Assembly (NCBI GenBank): GCA_039619475.1
Contig: CM077115.1
Span: forward strand, 176,708,060 to 176,772,059
DNA from: Icerya purchasi
Taxonomy: Eukaryota > Arthropoda > Insecta > Hemiptera > Monophlebidae
Length of the DNA stretch: 64,000 nucleotides
Reading direction: 5' to 3'
Positions 22,637-33,114 of the stretch are shown piece by piece. Made by a program: the position numbers and the translations under genes. The notes beneath the pieces are model-generated. The model was not told the DNA's origin, did not search any database, and was given only the letters and a program-made list of their open reading frames with translations. Positions within the stretch are counted from its first letter, which is position 1. Each line of letters begins with the position of its first letter.

Positions 22637-23278
22637 GATGAAGACATTGTAGGATTTATTTTTAGAACCGGAGGAAAATAAAAATATTATGAACGGTCTG
22701 AAGAAATGATCGGGAGTGAAGAAAATATATAATTGGAATAATTCCATAATACTTGGAGTTGAATAAAAGTTATTATGAACAGTATGGGAACTAACGATAG
22801 CAGATGGGTGTGCGGGAATGGACGGTGTGCATTCATAGCAGTCACATAAAAAAATAATTACCTCTCAATATGAGATGATGGAGGCGTCGGGAGTGTCGAT
22901 CGGGGGTTTAATGGTCGTAGTAAAAGTAAATTGAATGCGATATATTCGATATTAAAACAACGAAATTGATCGGAAAAGAGGGTGGAAGGGGTAAAGGAGA
23001 CTAAGGATAATTTAGACTATAAAAATAATTGATTTGTTAATTTGTAAATGTTTTGGATAACCGGTTAGGTTTAGACAACAGAGCAGGGATTGGGTTATTA
23101 TGTGAAAAAAAAAAAATAATTAAAAAAATAATTGAAACAGCGTAAACGGACGACACGTGCGGGGGATCGGCGTGTGCGCTATCGCGGCATGGAATGTTAT
23201 GTTAGATATATGCTCGCGATCGGGACGTGCGTCTTGGCATATGGCAGTAAGATCGGGGAATCATGAAAATAAAAAAAT
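22637..23278. other. Loop of the fold-back element
   Basis: About 640 bp between the arms. It is purine-rich on the plus strand (GGTGGAAGGGGTAAAGGAGA) and has no reading frame or motif I recognise. Confidence 0.6.
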
Positions 23279-24141
23279 ATGCTTCGGCTAATTTTATATT
23301 ATGTATACTTAGACTTTGAAATATTTAAGAAATAATCGTGGTATCGGGAACGGAGCGCGTATGTGTGGGTGTGATATCGCGGCGGAGATCAGAATATGCG
23401 TGGGATCGGCGCGTGCGCTTTCGCGTCGGCGACCGGAGCGTGCGCGTGATCGAAATATACGTGTGAGAGGTGTGAACTGGAGTTATAGGTTAGATTTACG
23501 CTTTAAATAATATATTGGGGTTAAATTTTGGAATTTTCATACTTAGGCCTCGGAATTTTTAAAAAAAATCGTTGTAAAGCAGCGGGTGGGCGGGGCTAGT
23601 GGAGACTTGGTTTACTTTCGGACGTTAATTAATGTACTTATGTTAATTAATAATCTGTTCGGTTTATCGGAAACGAGCAGGACGCGTACGGGGGAATTTC
23701 AAAGAAATTTAGGGAACTTGTGGGAACTTTCAGCACCTGGACACTAATTGGGGTTACTTGCGCCCCCGAATAACACTTTGGATAGTTTATTGACCTCTGG
23801 ACACTGTTTGGACGTTCGGTTTACTGGAAATGTGCGGGAACCGTCTGGAGGAAACTGGGAGGAACCGGGGGAAACTTGGGTGAATTTTGAGCACCTGGAC
23901 ATAAATTGGGGTGAATTTTGAGTAGCTGGACGGGAATTTGGGTGAAATTTGAGCACCTGGACGGGAATTTGGGTGAAATTTGATCATATGGACATAAATT
24001 GGGGTGAATTTTGGACACCTGGACACAAATTGGGGTGAATTTTGAGCACCTGGACGGGAATTTGGATGAATTTTGATCACATGGACATAAATTGGGGTTC
24101 GGTTTAGCGGGAGTCTCCAGCTGCCTCATTTTACAGCTACT
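23279..24141. repeat. Right inverted arm with about 31-bp tandem repeats
   Basis: This is the reverse complement of the left arm, shorter by about 220 bp, near seven 31-bp units. The inner part (23279-23870) mirrors 22636-22040 with few differences, including ATGCTTCGGCTAATTTTATA at its start. The outer part carries the GTGAATTTTGAGCACCTGGA repeat. Confidence 0.85.
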
Positions 24142-24147
24142 ATGTTA

Positions 24148-25042
24148 TCCGTCGATTACATAAGTGCCGGCGTTTTACGTTAGTATATTATAATCAATAA
24201 TCTCTTTTCATTCGCTTAAAACCACAACTCCGCTAGTTGGCGAAGAATATTCGATATAGCTCTGAAAATATTAACACGGGCGAATGAAATAAACAAAACT
24301 CGACCGAAGCAATCTAAACTATCACATCGGGGGAACGTTAGTCGTCGGAAAAATTATAAATTAAAACCAGTAACACTAAAGGTAAAAATGAAAATTTACA
24401 ATCGTATCGTTCAGTCATAGAGGACAAATGAATAAGTACATGGGTTCCACTTTATTATTATTGTACCCATTTTGTTTTAATACACATCGTCGCTTAGAGC
24501 TTATTCTGGTTACTAGCGATGTCCGAGACAGTATGAATATTCCTTAACCGAAGATGTGGCCATGTTGTTTTGGTAGTAGTTCATAATATGAGATATTTAC
24601 TTGATATTATAAAATGGTAGCTGTAGACACGCTACTCACTTATAATTTTACCAGTATTTTCTTACTTTGCTTAAGACATTGTGCACTCCCGAGTGTATTG
24701 AATTTTTCTGGTTTCCTGATTTTTCTTAACATCCGCTTTTGTTCGTACATATTTAAGAAATGACCAATTTGGAAGACAACCTAGTTTAAAGCTACAAATA
24801 AACAATTGTGATAGAACAACACGCGATGTAAGAGGGTTACTGCAGACTGAGAAGCTATGTATACTTGAAAAAAAAAAATTATAAAGCGAGGTATCGCCGT
24901 TTGTTGAGTTTCAGAGACACACTGGAAAGGAAGAAGATATTTTGAGGCATCTAAATATGTTTCGTACATCTCAGGCAATGACGAATAAGGCCGACAGAGG
25001 GTACCGGAGAAATTAGCCTAATATGTATGATTTTATCAAAAA
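24148..25042. other. No gene recognised
   Basis: AT-rich spacer without coding or repeat signals that I can see. Confidence 0.4.
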
Positions 25043-25800
25043 ATGTTACCATGGAAATGCAAAAAAGTATTATTTATACATATATATCGGATCCACTGTA
25101 CTCGCTGTCTTTCGTACCAGGAACTCACAAAGGAAGCACTGAACGCGTTTTGCACAGCATTCTCCAATGTTCGCATCGTTTTCGTCAACGAATGTGATCG
25201 AGTCCGCTCACCTCGAACAGAAATTTTTGACTTCAACACATTATGCATGATCATGGACTTCCGTTCGTTTCCGGAGACCTCCGTCAACTACCGCCCGTTT
25301 GTCAGACACAGATTTACAAGCGATCGAGTAAAAAGTTCTACTGCGAAATTATTTGGCAGCCGCTACATTACTACTCGCTCATGCAAGTGATGACAAACTG
25401 ATGTCGCCTTTTATCTGTACTAATCAAGATTTATGATGGCCAGTCTTCCCTGCCAGAGTAGAAGTGATCGAGACCTGTTTCGTGAATCGCGAATTCGTCG
25501 ACCGCACCTTTCCTCAGGCTATATGCCTCTTCTTCCGCAACATAGACGTTGATCAGTTTAACGTAGATCCTATACAAGGCACTGAAATGGTCGAAGTTCT
25601 CGGTGGTGATTTTAACTTAGGGTTAGGGTCGCACGGTCCTACATTCATGGAATTTTTTCTACATCATGTAATTTCACGACACGTCGACGCACTTGAAACG
25701 CGCCACTATATCTCCTACTCTGGTACGCATTGTCCTCTCCTTTCAATAACGACGCATACCTCCGATGTCAACGTTGTCAATGTTTTAAATAGAATTTAAC
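25043..25800 (+). pseudogene. Possible Helentron-like helicase/endonuclease remnant
   Basis: Two plus-strand frames are involved. The first (25043-25390) reads LSYQELTKEALNAFCTAFSN, then VRIVFVNECDRV. That resembles a Pif1-type helicase around the Walker B segment (usually V-x-x-V-x-D-E-x-S-M-V), with the D changed to N. SVNYRPF and GSRYITT follow. The second (25464-25799) reads VEVLGGDFNLGLGSHGPTFM, then ISRHVDALETRHYISY. That resembles the endonuclease-like domain that accompanies Pif1 helicases in some Helitron/Helentron elements (GDFN, then S-R-x-x-x...F-x-S-Y-F-S-Y-H-x-P). The order fits, but internal deletions are needed and no Rep domain is present. This is the least certain family assignment here. 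Confidence 0.4.
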
Positions 25801-28690
25801 TGTTGTCAATGATACGAATAATGTAAATGATGTTAATAATGTTGTAAAGACTGTCAACGATGTAAATGTAAATACCGTATCTGTCTATCTACAGAAAAAC
25901 TACGGAAAGATGGAAAAAAAGAAAATAAATGAAAATTGTCTCACTGTAAAGTTAGCAACCAATATTATAAGATCCGACAGGGTAAATAAATTGTGTTATA
26001 AAAGAAAAAAAGATAGAAAACACCTGGTGTGATACCTGCCTGAGAATCAATATTACAAAATGTTGCTTCCGAAAAGAAAAACAATTAGTTTGTTTATAGG
26101 AGAATTCGTACAGGTCAAAAAGAAATGGGATAGAAAAAAAAAAAAAAAGTAAATAAATAAATCAAAAAATGAAAAAAAAAAAAGAAGATTTTCGAACGAG
26201 GATTTAAAATTAAATGCTGTACTAAGAACGCCAAAACGTCTCGCATAACTTTTGTTATTTCGTCTGTTAAGGGGCACAGAAAACTTTTTTACGACTTTTC
26301 TCGCAACAGGGCGCTAAATTAAAAAAATTATTTTTCTTCTTCGAGCGTAAAAATATGAAAAATTTCAGAAGGCCTAGACTGTGTTAGAAGAATTATTAGA
26401 ACCGAACGAATATCGTTAAACTTAATCGAATCAACGTCGGAAACTGTAAAATAATGCAAAAAGAAGTCCTTTTAGCAACAGATGCAGAAATTGAATGAAC
26501 TGTTCGGAATAAAATCTATTTTTCATTGAAATTTTTTTTAAAAAATCGTTTCATCTTTCAGCAACTGCTACACATTTCTGTTGTGTCTGTGAAAATCTTA
26601 AAATTTCATATTCCGTTATGAAATTCCAAAAGACTAAATGTGCATCATCGCACAAAATAGCGTATTATTAAAACGACATTAATAAATAAAATCCACACAA
26701 AATACACTTTTTATAATATAATATTTAATTCTGTCATGTTAAAAAAGGTGGCAACTACATTTCACTTTACAATATCGACCATAGAAATCATCAGAATTAT
26801 TATGCGTTCACAATAATATTAGAAGAATTAAAATGTAGAACGCCAAGAGTTTATTTTACCGAGTGAAATATACAGAATATTTTCCTTGAAATCCAAAATT
26901 TGAAGTTAATATTCTAGGCGTCAATCACGTTAACCGGAGACTTTATATGGCACATACGTCTGAAATAAATTTACCGAGTATTACTCATGTAGTACTACGA
27001 ATCGTCCGGTATTATTGCAAGAACCAAGTTAAAATGGCGATTATGACGTTTTCACACTTTCGGACAGGGTTACGAAGATTCAAAGTATCTATTATTTTGA
27101 ATACAATCCAAACGTACGCTTTTACCGCGTGTATGACCAGTGCGTAACGTATGCCAGCAGCGTGTGAGTATTAGCAAAAAAACGCTAGAATTAAAAGTAA
27201 GCGTAAATAATTGCGTAACGATGACAGGAAATAATTTGAAGATCAAATAGATAAAAACAAGGTATATCTGAGAGATATAATAACAGAAGTGATGGTATTG
27301 TTAAAAAAAAAAAAAAAAAAACGGAGGTAGCGGTCCGGTTATATAGCTGGAACAATAACAAGTTTGAGTGACAAGTTAATTAAAATCTCACAGAAACTTG
27401 ATGGGAGTGAACTATCGCAATGTCTGAAAAGAACTAGCGGATGCTTCCGTTCAATGATAGCAGAACAGAATTAATAAATAGAAGTTACAGACTAGTCGGA
27501 GTTGATTAAAGCAGAATTTCTTTTATAATTTCCGATATTTAAAAATTGCCAAAGTGCCTTTTTTCCCTTTTATTGAATACTTTAATATTCCTACATTTTG
27601 CGCGGCTGAACGAACCTAAAATGAACGAGGGAAATACAGCGCGTTGAAATGATTTTAGATTTTACTTAAACTGTGTACAATTTTTTAAAGCCTGAAATTT
27701 GCATAGCGACCCAGCGGGAACTCCGATACTCCTCAACTAACAACCTGTTTCCCTGGGTCTAAGTATTTTTTGCACACAGGTACTTCTCCTCTGGCACTGG
27801 GGGTTGTGTGATGCATGGCACGTAAAGCGATGGGTAAACCCAACATGAACGGTTTCAATGTAGTAGTGAAGAATTTATTTAAAAAAGAAAAATCGGTAAT
27901 GTTCAAACAGTCATCCATCATGATACGCATTTCCTATATGTACACCGCATACTATACTATCTTTTGCTAACCGAAGGCTGCCCCTTAGGCGTTTTTAACA
28001 GCTTTCGTATGAGCGGACGAAGAGACGAATAACTGGCGTCGAGCCTAACGATGAGAATATTAATCGGTGGACGAATTAATATTCGGCTTTCGTCCACCTC
28101 TGAGGGGTGCGAGCTTTAGAATAACTTTCCACAGAAATCTAGATAATTTTCACCGGATTTTATTTTTTGTTTTATATATTTTTTTTTTTCAACTTGCCGA
28201 AGAAGGAAGTTATTGTAACCGTCCTTGAAACTCGAAATTGGAAAACGATTTATTCGTAATTTCGAGTAGGAACATTCCTGAAAAGATAGAAATAAAGAGA
28301 AAACATTTTTCAGATAAATTCTAGTCGGTCGTTCTCCTCCGCTTACTGCTTTTGTGCGCACATTCGTATCCGCGTATATGCGCGTACATTTAGGCTGAAG
28401 ACGGAATATTATGGCACGATTACGCTGGAACAGATGATGCTGTTATACCTTAATTCGATGCGTATTCGAGGCCATTAAATTTTGAGAAAATTTGGTTTAG
28501 GGAGTTCTGAATAACTAAAGGAAGCATGAAAAAAATTAATTTAGCTATTTCGTGAAAACTGAACGACGATGACGTTATGTCTGAAGTCAATTAACGCACC
28601 TTTTATCAGAACATTCCGATTATGAAATACAAAAAAAATAGCAACAAGCTTTTCTTTCAAGAAAAAAAAGAAATTATTTATGAGCTGAGT
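25801..28690. other. No gene recognised
   Basis: AT-rich. It contains A runs at 26134-26147 and 27302-27320, a 65-codon minus-strand frame at 27733-27930 without known motifs, and a pair of overlapping short hairpins at 28055-28098. Confidence 0.4.
28055..28098. repeat. Two overlapping, mutually exclusive hairpins
   Basis: GAATATTAAT (28055-28064) pairs with ATTAATATTC (28075-28084). GGTGGACGAA (28066-28075) pairs with TTCGTCCACC (28089-28098). Both stems are perfect 10-bp repeats, and the loop of the first contains an arm of the second. Confidence 0.7.
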
Positions 28691-28694
28691 TGAT

Positions 28695-29060
28695 GTCTTT
28701 TTTTTTTTTTTTCCCCTTGGGTTTGCTACCAAAGAGCGTTAGCCCAGCAAAAAGGAATAGATACATGGAATAGAATAGAAATTATATTTTTATTCTGTCG
28801 ACAATGGAATCAAGGAACAGCCCTAGGACAGAAACAACAGAGAGAATAGGTAGAGAAAGAACATAAGAGGCGTTGAAAGGAGCAGGAAGACCAAGTTTTA
28901 AAAGATGATAATAAAGTAACTCACGCTCGCGAGATAAACCGGAGTACTCGAAGAGCACGTGATTCGCATCACAAACATACTGGGAACCTTCAGGATCCAA
29001 TGGACAAAAAGGAGATGCAGCGCAGGAGTATATTGCATTCCAGTTTGTAAAAGAATACAT
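28695..29060 (-). pseudogene. RNase H LINE 3' end, minus strand
   Basis: Read on the minus strand, the frame from 29060 gives AASPFCPLDPEGSQYVCD, then ANHVLFEYSGLSRERELLYY, and ends SIVDRIKI-stop. This is the Cys/His tail region of the RNase H LINEs, with one Cys of the usual HVLFEC changed to Tyr. The 3' UTR and a T run at 28698-28714 (its A tail) lie at the left edge. The 5' end abuts a plus-strand LINE at about 29061, forming a head-to-head pair. Confidence 0.8.
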
Positions 29061-29061
29061 A

Positions 29062-30112
29062 TATTCTCCTGTTCCCCCTACACCCGTTCTGCATCATGCC
29101 GTTAGATCGGAATTTGTACAAACCTTAAACTCTCGCTTTTCTAACCACGTTATAATCTACACGGACGGTTCCAAGAGCCCAAGTGGAGTTGGCACAACCT
29201 TTCTTTGTCCTTCTTTAAATCACTCTGAGTCCTTTAAATTTCCCTCCTTCTGTTCAACTTTCTGTGCCGAATCTATTGCTATCCTCCATGCACTTTTCTT
29301 CATCAGATCTTCGAAGGTCTCTCATAATTTCCTTATTCTATCAGACTCTCAAAGCGTGCTACAGGCTGTTGCATCTTCTCTGCCTTCCCACTCTACCGAT
29401 TACGTAATCCTTTATATACCTTCCTCGATCCATGACCTCTTTCTTTTTTGTGCAATCCAGGTTAATTTCCTTCGGATCCCTAGCCACTCCGGAATAGAGG
29501 GAAATGAGTCAGTTGATTCATTAGCTCGGCGAGCTTCTTCTTCCGGCAGATGCCTTACAACTTTTCCATCCATCAATATTAAGTTTTTGTCCTCTGCAGC
29601 GTACTACCAATTATGGTTTAACTCCTACTACTCCTCATTCTCAAAAACCCGGATTCTTTTTACTTGTCCATCCAGCCTTCTCTTTCTCTTTGCTCCTGGT
29701 TTCTTGACTTCCCTTTTATGCGTCGCTCCAGCATCTCGGTAATATGCCGCCTTCGCTTTGGGCAAAGCTTACTTCCCTCGTCGCTTTTCCGATTCTCTCT
29801 CGCGCCATCTCCGCATTGTCCTTTGGATTCTCCTAACAGCCAACTTGTATGTGATCCTGATTACATAATGTTCGAATGTTCATCATTTTCATCTGAACAA
29901 TCTTCCTTGTACTCCTCTCTCTTATCAAGCACTACTCTCTATTGTGCTGCATTTATTCTTTCCCTTCCTTCTCCTTCTGTCGTCCAGACGCTTAACACAT
30001 TCTTGTTGAATGTTTCACGCCGCAAAGAAATTCTGATTTTTTCTTTACTCCTATTTCTTGGGCTTATGTCTTCGCTGACGAACCCATTAAAAAGGGAAAA
30101 AAAAAAGAATGA
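29062..30112 (+). pseudogene. RNase H LINE, 5'-truncated, frameshifted
   Basis: Starting about 30 codons before RNase H, the reading gives HHAVRSEFVQTLNSRFSN, VIIYTDGSKSPSGVG, CAESIAILHALFF, then LSDSQSVLQAV and SHSGIEGNESVDSLARRA. All four catalytic acidic positions (D, E, D, D) are therefore present. A frameshift near 29650 moves the C-terminal part (RLRFGQSLLPSSLFRFSLAP, CDPDYIMFEC) into another frame. The 3' UTR ends CTTGGGCTTATGTC...GACGAACCCA before an A run at 30098-30110. It faces away from the minus-strand copy at 28695-29060. Confidence 0.8.
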
Positions 30113-32520
30113 TATCCGACAATGCTTACAATGCTTGATACGAAAAAGGAAGTAGCCACACCGAACAAAGACTATAATGTAAGAAAAAAAATTAAAAACG
30201 AGAATGTAATAAATAAATCGATAAAGAATAAAATGAACTAAAACTAACATCAACAAAGTAATTAACTCTAATGATTAAGGGAACAGGGAAAAAAAATAAA
30301 AATAAAAAAAGACAAAAATTAAAACATAATCCCGTTTCCTTCAATAAACTTTTTCTTTTAGAGTAGCTTGAAACTGGGAGAACCAACGCCATGATGCCTT
30401 TTAGACCCAATCGGTAAAGATCAAGGTATAAGAGCGAAATAAACCGAAGTGTATATATTTTTTTTTTTTTGTAAAATTAACACTAAAGTTAGATTGGAGC
30501 ATCATTTCACTCCAGGACATTATTTGGTTATTAATTAATATGTTTCGTTGTTTACTAATTCATGTGTTGGAATTTCTGAATATTAGAGGTATTTAATGTC
30601 ATTTTAACATTACATTTTTTAATAAATTCTTAAAACCAAAGAAACTGCAAATATTTTCATTAAGTATAATCAGTGAAATTCCGGGTAAACTTAAATTAGA
30701 GTCTTGTAAATATTAATACTTTTTAATTTACTTTTATAAGCTACTACTTTATCAAAAATGACAATATTTCATCAGTTCTTTTAAATACATCATTTTCAGC
30801 AACTAATCTGTAGACACCTGCTAAACAGAAGGTCCCTTTTATCGTTAAAAATTACAAAAGTTGACTAACAAGAGAGCGTATTTTTAAAAAATAAGCCGCT
30901 AAACTCGCAAAATCTGTTAAATTGAACTCATAAAAATGTTGTTAAATGTGGCATTTGAACATTTAAAATAAATGAATCGTAAGCATTTTAACACATACAT
31001 TGTATAACATATTCACGCACTGTGATCATGAACGATAAATTCAACACTAGTCAGTGTTTACATTTTTTATATTTGTTTTTTCAATTTCTATAATGTATTG
31101 GATGCTTTTATATTTTTGCTATTAATTGAAATAAATGAAGTTTATAGGCGTTATATTTTTCAGGGCGAGGTAAAATAAAATACTCTGTCTGTCGCCAGTT
31201 TAAAATCTCAAGTTTAGTACTTTTGATTGGTTAGTAATTACAATAGCTTTTTGGTTTTAATTATAAGGCCGGACACATGGAATCCAATTCATCTGTTGAA
31301 GTTTTGCAGTAATTTTCGGCACTGCCGAAGTGACTCTACGGCAGCTTCTGAGAATTTCTCCTTAACGAAAGTTTGAAGGATTGCTGTTCTTTCCTAACGA
31401 GAGTCGGCAGGAGGTTTTTAAATAATATCCTTCTCAACGAATCTCATTAAATGTGCTCGAATAATTTTCTGAAGTGTTAAATTGCGTAACGTGAAAGTTT
31501 TCATCGAATTGCCGCGAATAAACAGAATCAGCTTCTGTTCAACGCTACTGAGGAAATCGGTAAATTGTGGCTTTTGAAATGACAAATTTTGTCGCTGTGA
31601 GAGCGAAAAGTTTGTCTAAGTTGGAATAATGCGACTACGACAAATGTACATTTCTCGTCGTCGGTGCGGGGCTACCATTTGCTCGCATTTTTTCTTCGCA
31701 ATTCTTTCGCACGTTCTTTATCTTTCACTTTTTCCTTGCACCCTTCACTCATTAGTCAACTATTTTCTTGTTAACTTACCGTGACTATTATCCGCTTCCT
31801 CCGCTCTTCAACACATCTTTATCAATCTCAGCAATCCGTTTTCTTTTATGCACTTTTGCTTCTGTAATTAAATGACTTCTACTTTTCAACCTTACTTCCT
31901 TTTGTTTACATTTAAAACTTTATCTTCCTTCCTTTCATTGTATTTCGGATATTAATAAAACATGAATTCAAAGTGACTAATTTCTTTCATTTTCTTCATT
32001 TATTTTATAAAACTACTCAGGCGCATACACACGAAAACGCAGAAAACGTTTGGAAATAAATAGCCCGGATAGAGCAATATTAAAAATATAAAAATCACAC
32101 TTACACGATTAATAAAAACTACGTAAGAACTAATGATACGCAATGCCAAACTTTTGCCGGAATAATACAATTGTAACAGTAATAATACTTGTAATAATTG
32201 TAAAATTGGTTTAATTTTTTATACCTAATGTATAAAAAGAGTTATATAAACCACATTTAAAATGAAGTTTGTAAACCGGGAGCTACTAGAGTATGCGAAC
32301 ATGTAGGTTTAAAAATCGTAATTATGTGATTCATGTATATTGTTTAATCTAATAAATATTATATTATTTACCTAGCAGTATAATAATTAATGACAATAAC
32401 CATAATAATCAATTTTAAATATCATGTCCATTAAAATTAAATTTGCACAAGTCTTGGGCCTATTGGTATAAAATTACTATAAAAAATAATTTTACTTTAA
32501 AATTTCGGTAATTTATGTGC
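30113..32520. other. No gene recognised
   Basis: AT-rich with A/T runs. No domain, terminal repeat or RNA gene was seen. A T-rich tract lies at 30460-30472. Confidence 0.4.
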
Positions 32521-32525
32521 CAACA

Positions 32526-32740
32526 TGGTAGTAGTAGTTAAGGTGTTTGGCTATTAAACAAAGGGCATGGGTAGAAAACTTGTCTCATTCCGAATCCAAG
32601 TTGCTTTCAGGTTTATTTAGTCTGAAATAATTGGAAATTAGAAAAATCTAAGAAAACAAAGATGGCTGAGAGAAAGGAACTAGCCTTCCTGCTCTTATTA
32701 GTGTCGTTGTACTTAGTGCATTGTGAATCTCAAATTCATA
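32526..32740 (+). mobile_element. tRNA-derived SINE, copy 2
   Basis: It aligns over its whole length with 8745-8984: GTAGTAGTTAAGGTGTTTGG, AAACTTGTCTCATTCC, GTCTGAAATAATTGG, then GGCTGAGAGAAAGGAACTAG and CTTAGTGCATTGTGAATCTC. It is a little shorter and its B-box region is more decayed (GGTAGAAAAC). It lies 27 bp before the split AT-rich repeat at 32768. Confidence 0.75.
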
Positions 32741-32767
32741 TATAAATAAGTATATAACGCTATTTAT

Positions 32768-32850
32768 ATTAATTATAACGTAATTCTTAGGCCGACCCTC
32801 ATTAGATGTAATGAAAAGGTGTACCAATTTTATGTAACGAAAGTTAAATG
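32768..32850 (+). repeat. AT-rich dispersed repeat, unit U1 (left piece)
   Basis: ATTAATTATAACGTAATTCT, followed by TAGG and an AATTTTATGTAACGAAAG block, matches the start of the unit at 49272. The piece is cut by the Jockey insertion after AAGTTAAATG and continues at 37653. Confidence 0.8.
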
Positions 32851-32852
32851 TT
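32841..32852. repeat. Jockey target-site duplication, 3' side
   Basis: AAGTTAAATGTT here matches 37653-37664. Only the last two T could belong to the element's A tail on the minus strand. Confidence 0.8.
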
Positions 32853-32868
32853 TTTTGTTTTTTTTTTA

Positions 32869-33114
32869 CCTTACACTATACCAGCACCGAGTGCCATAAC
32901 CAGCGATGATGATTAGAAAGGAAGTAGAGGAGGAAAACAGGGAAGGGAAGGAAAGGAAGGAAAGAAGAGAGGAATAGAGGGAGATAAAAAGTTAATGCGT
33001 CTAAAAACTCCAATGAGTTTAAGTAGCAGCGATGAGGGTGAAAACATCTGGAGCAGTTGCCTTGAACTTGCATAATACCAATGTAGTGCCAACAGGCTGA
33101 TTACGCCCATTTCA
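32869..33114 (-). other. Jockey 3' UTR
   Basis: Non-coding stretch between the ORF2 stop and the A tail. It is pyrimidine-rich on the minus strand (CCTTCCTTTCCTTCCCTTCC). Nothing else is recognisable. Confidence 0.7.

Larger units (their letters stand above)
21548..24147. mobile_element. Fold-back element with tandem-repeat arms and 6-bp target duplication
   Basis: The exact ends AGTAGCTGTAAAATG (21554) and CATTTTACAGCTACT (to 24141) are inverted copies, flanked by ATGTTA at 21548-21553 and 24142-24147. The left arm is 21554-22636 and the right arm 23279-24141, with a loop between. The arms match over most of their length, apart from a different number of about 31-bp tandem units in the outer part. 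The architecture resembles Foldback/Galileo-type elements, but the duplication is 6 bp, not the 9 or 7 bp known for those. No transposase is encoded, so the superfamily is unknown. Confidence 0.85.
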
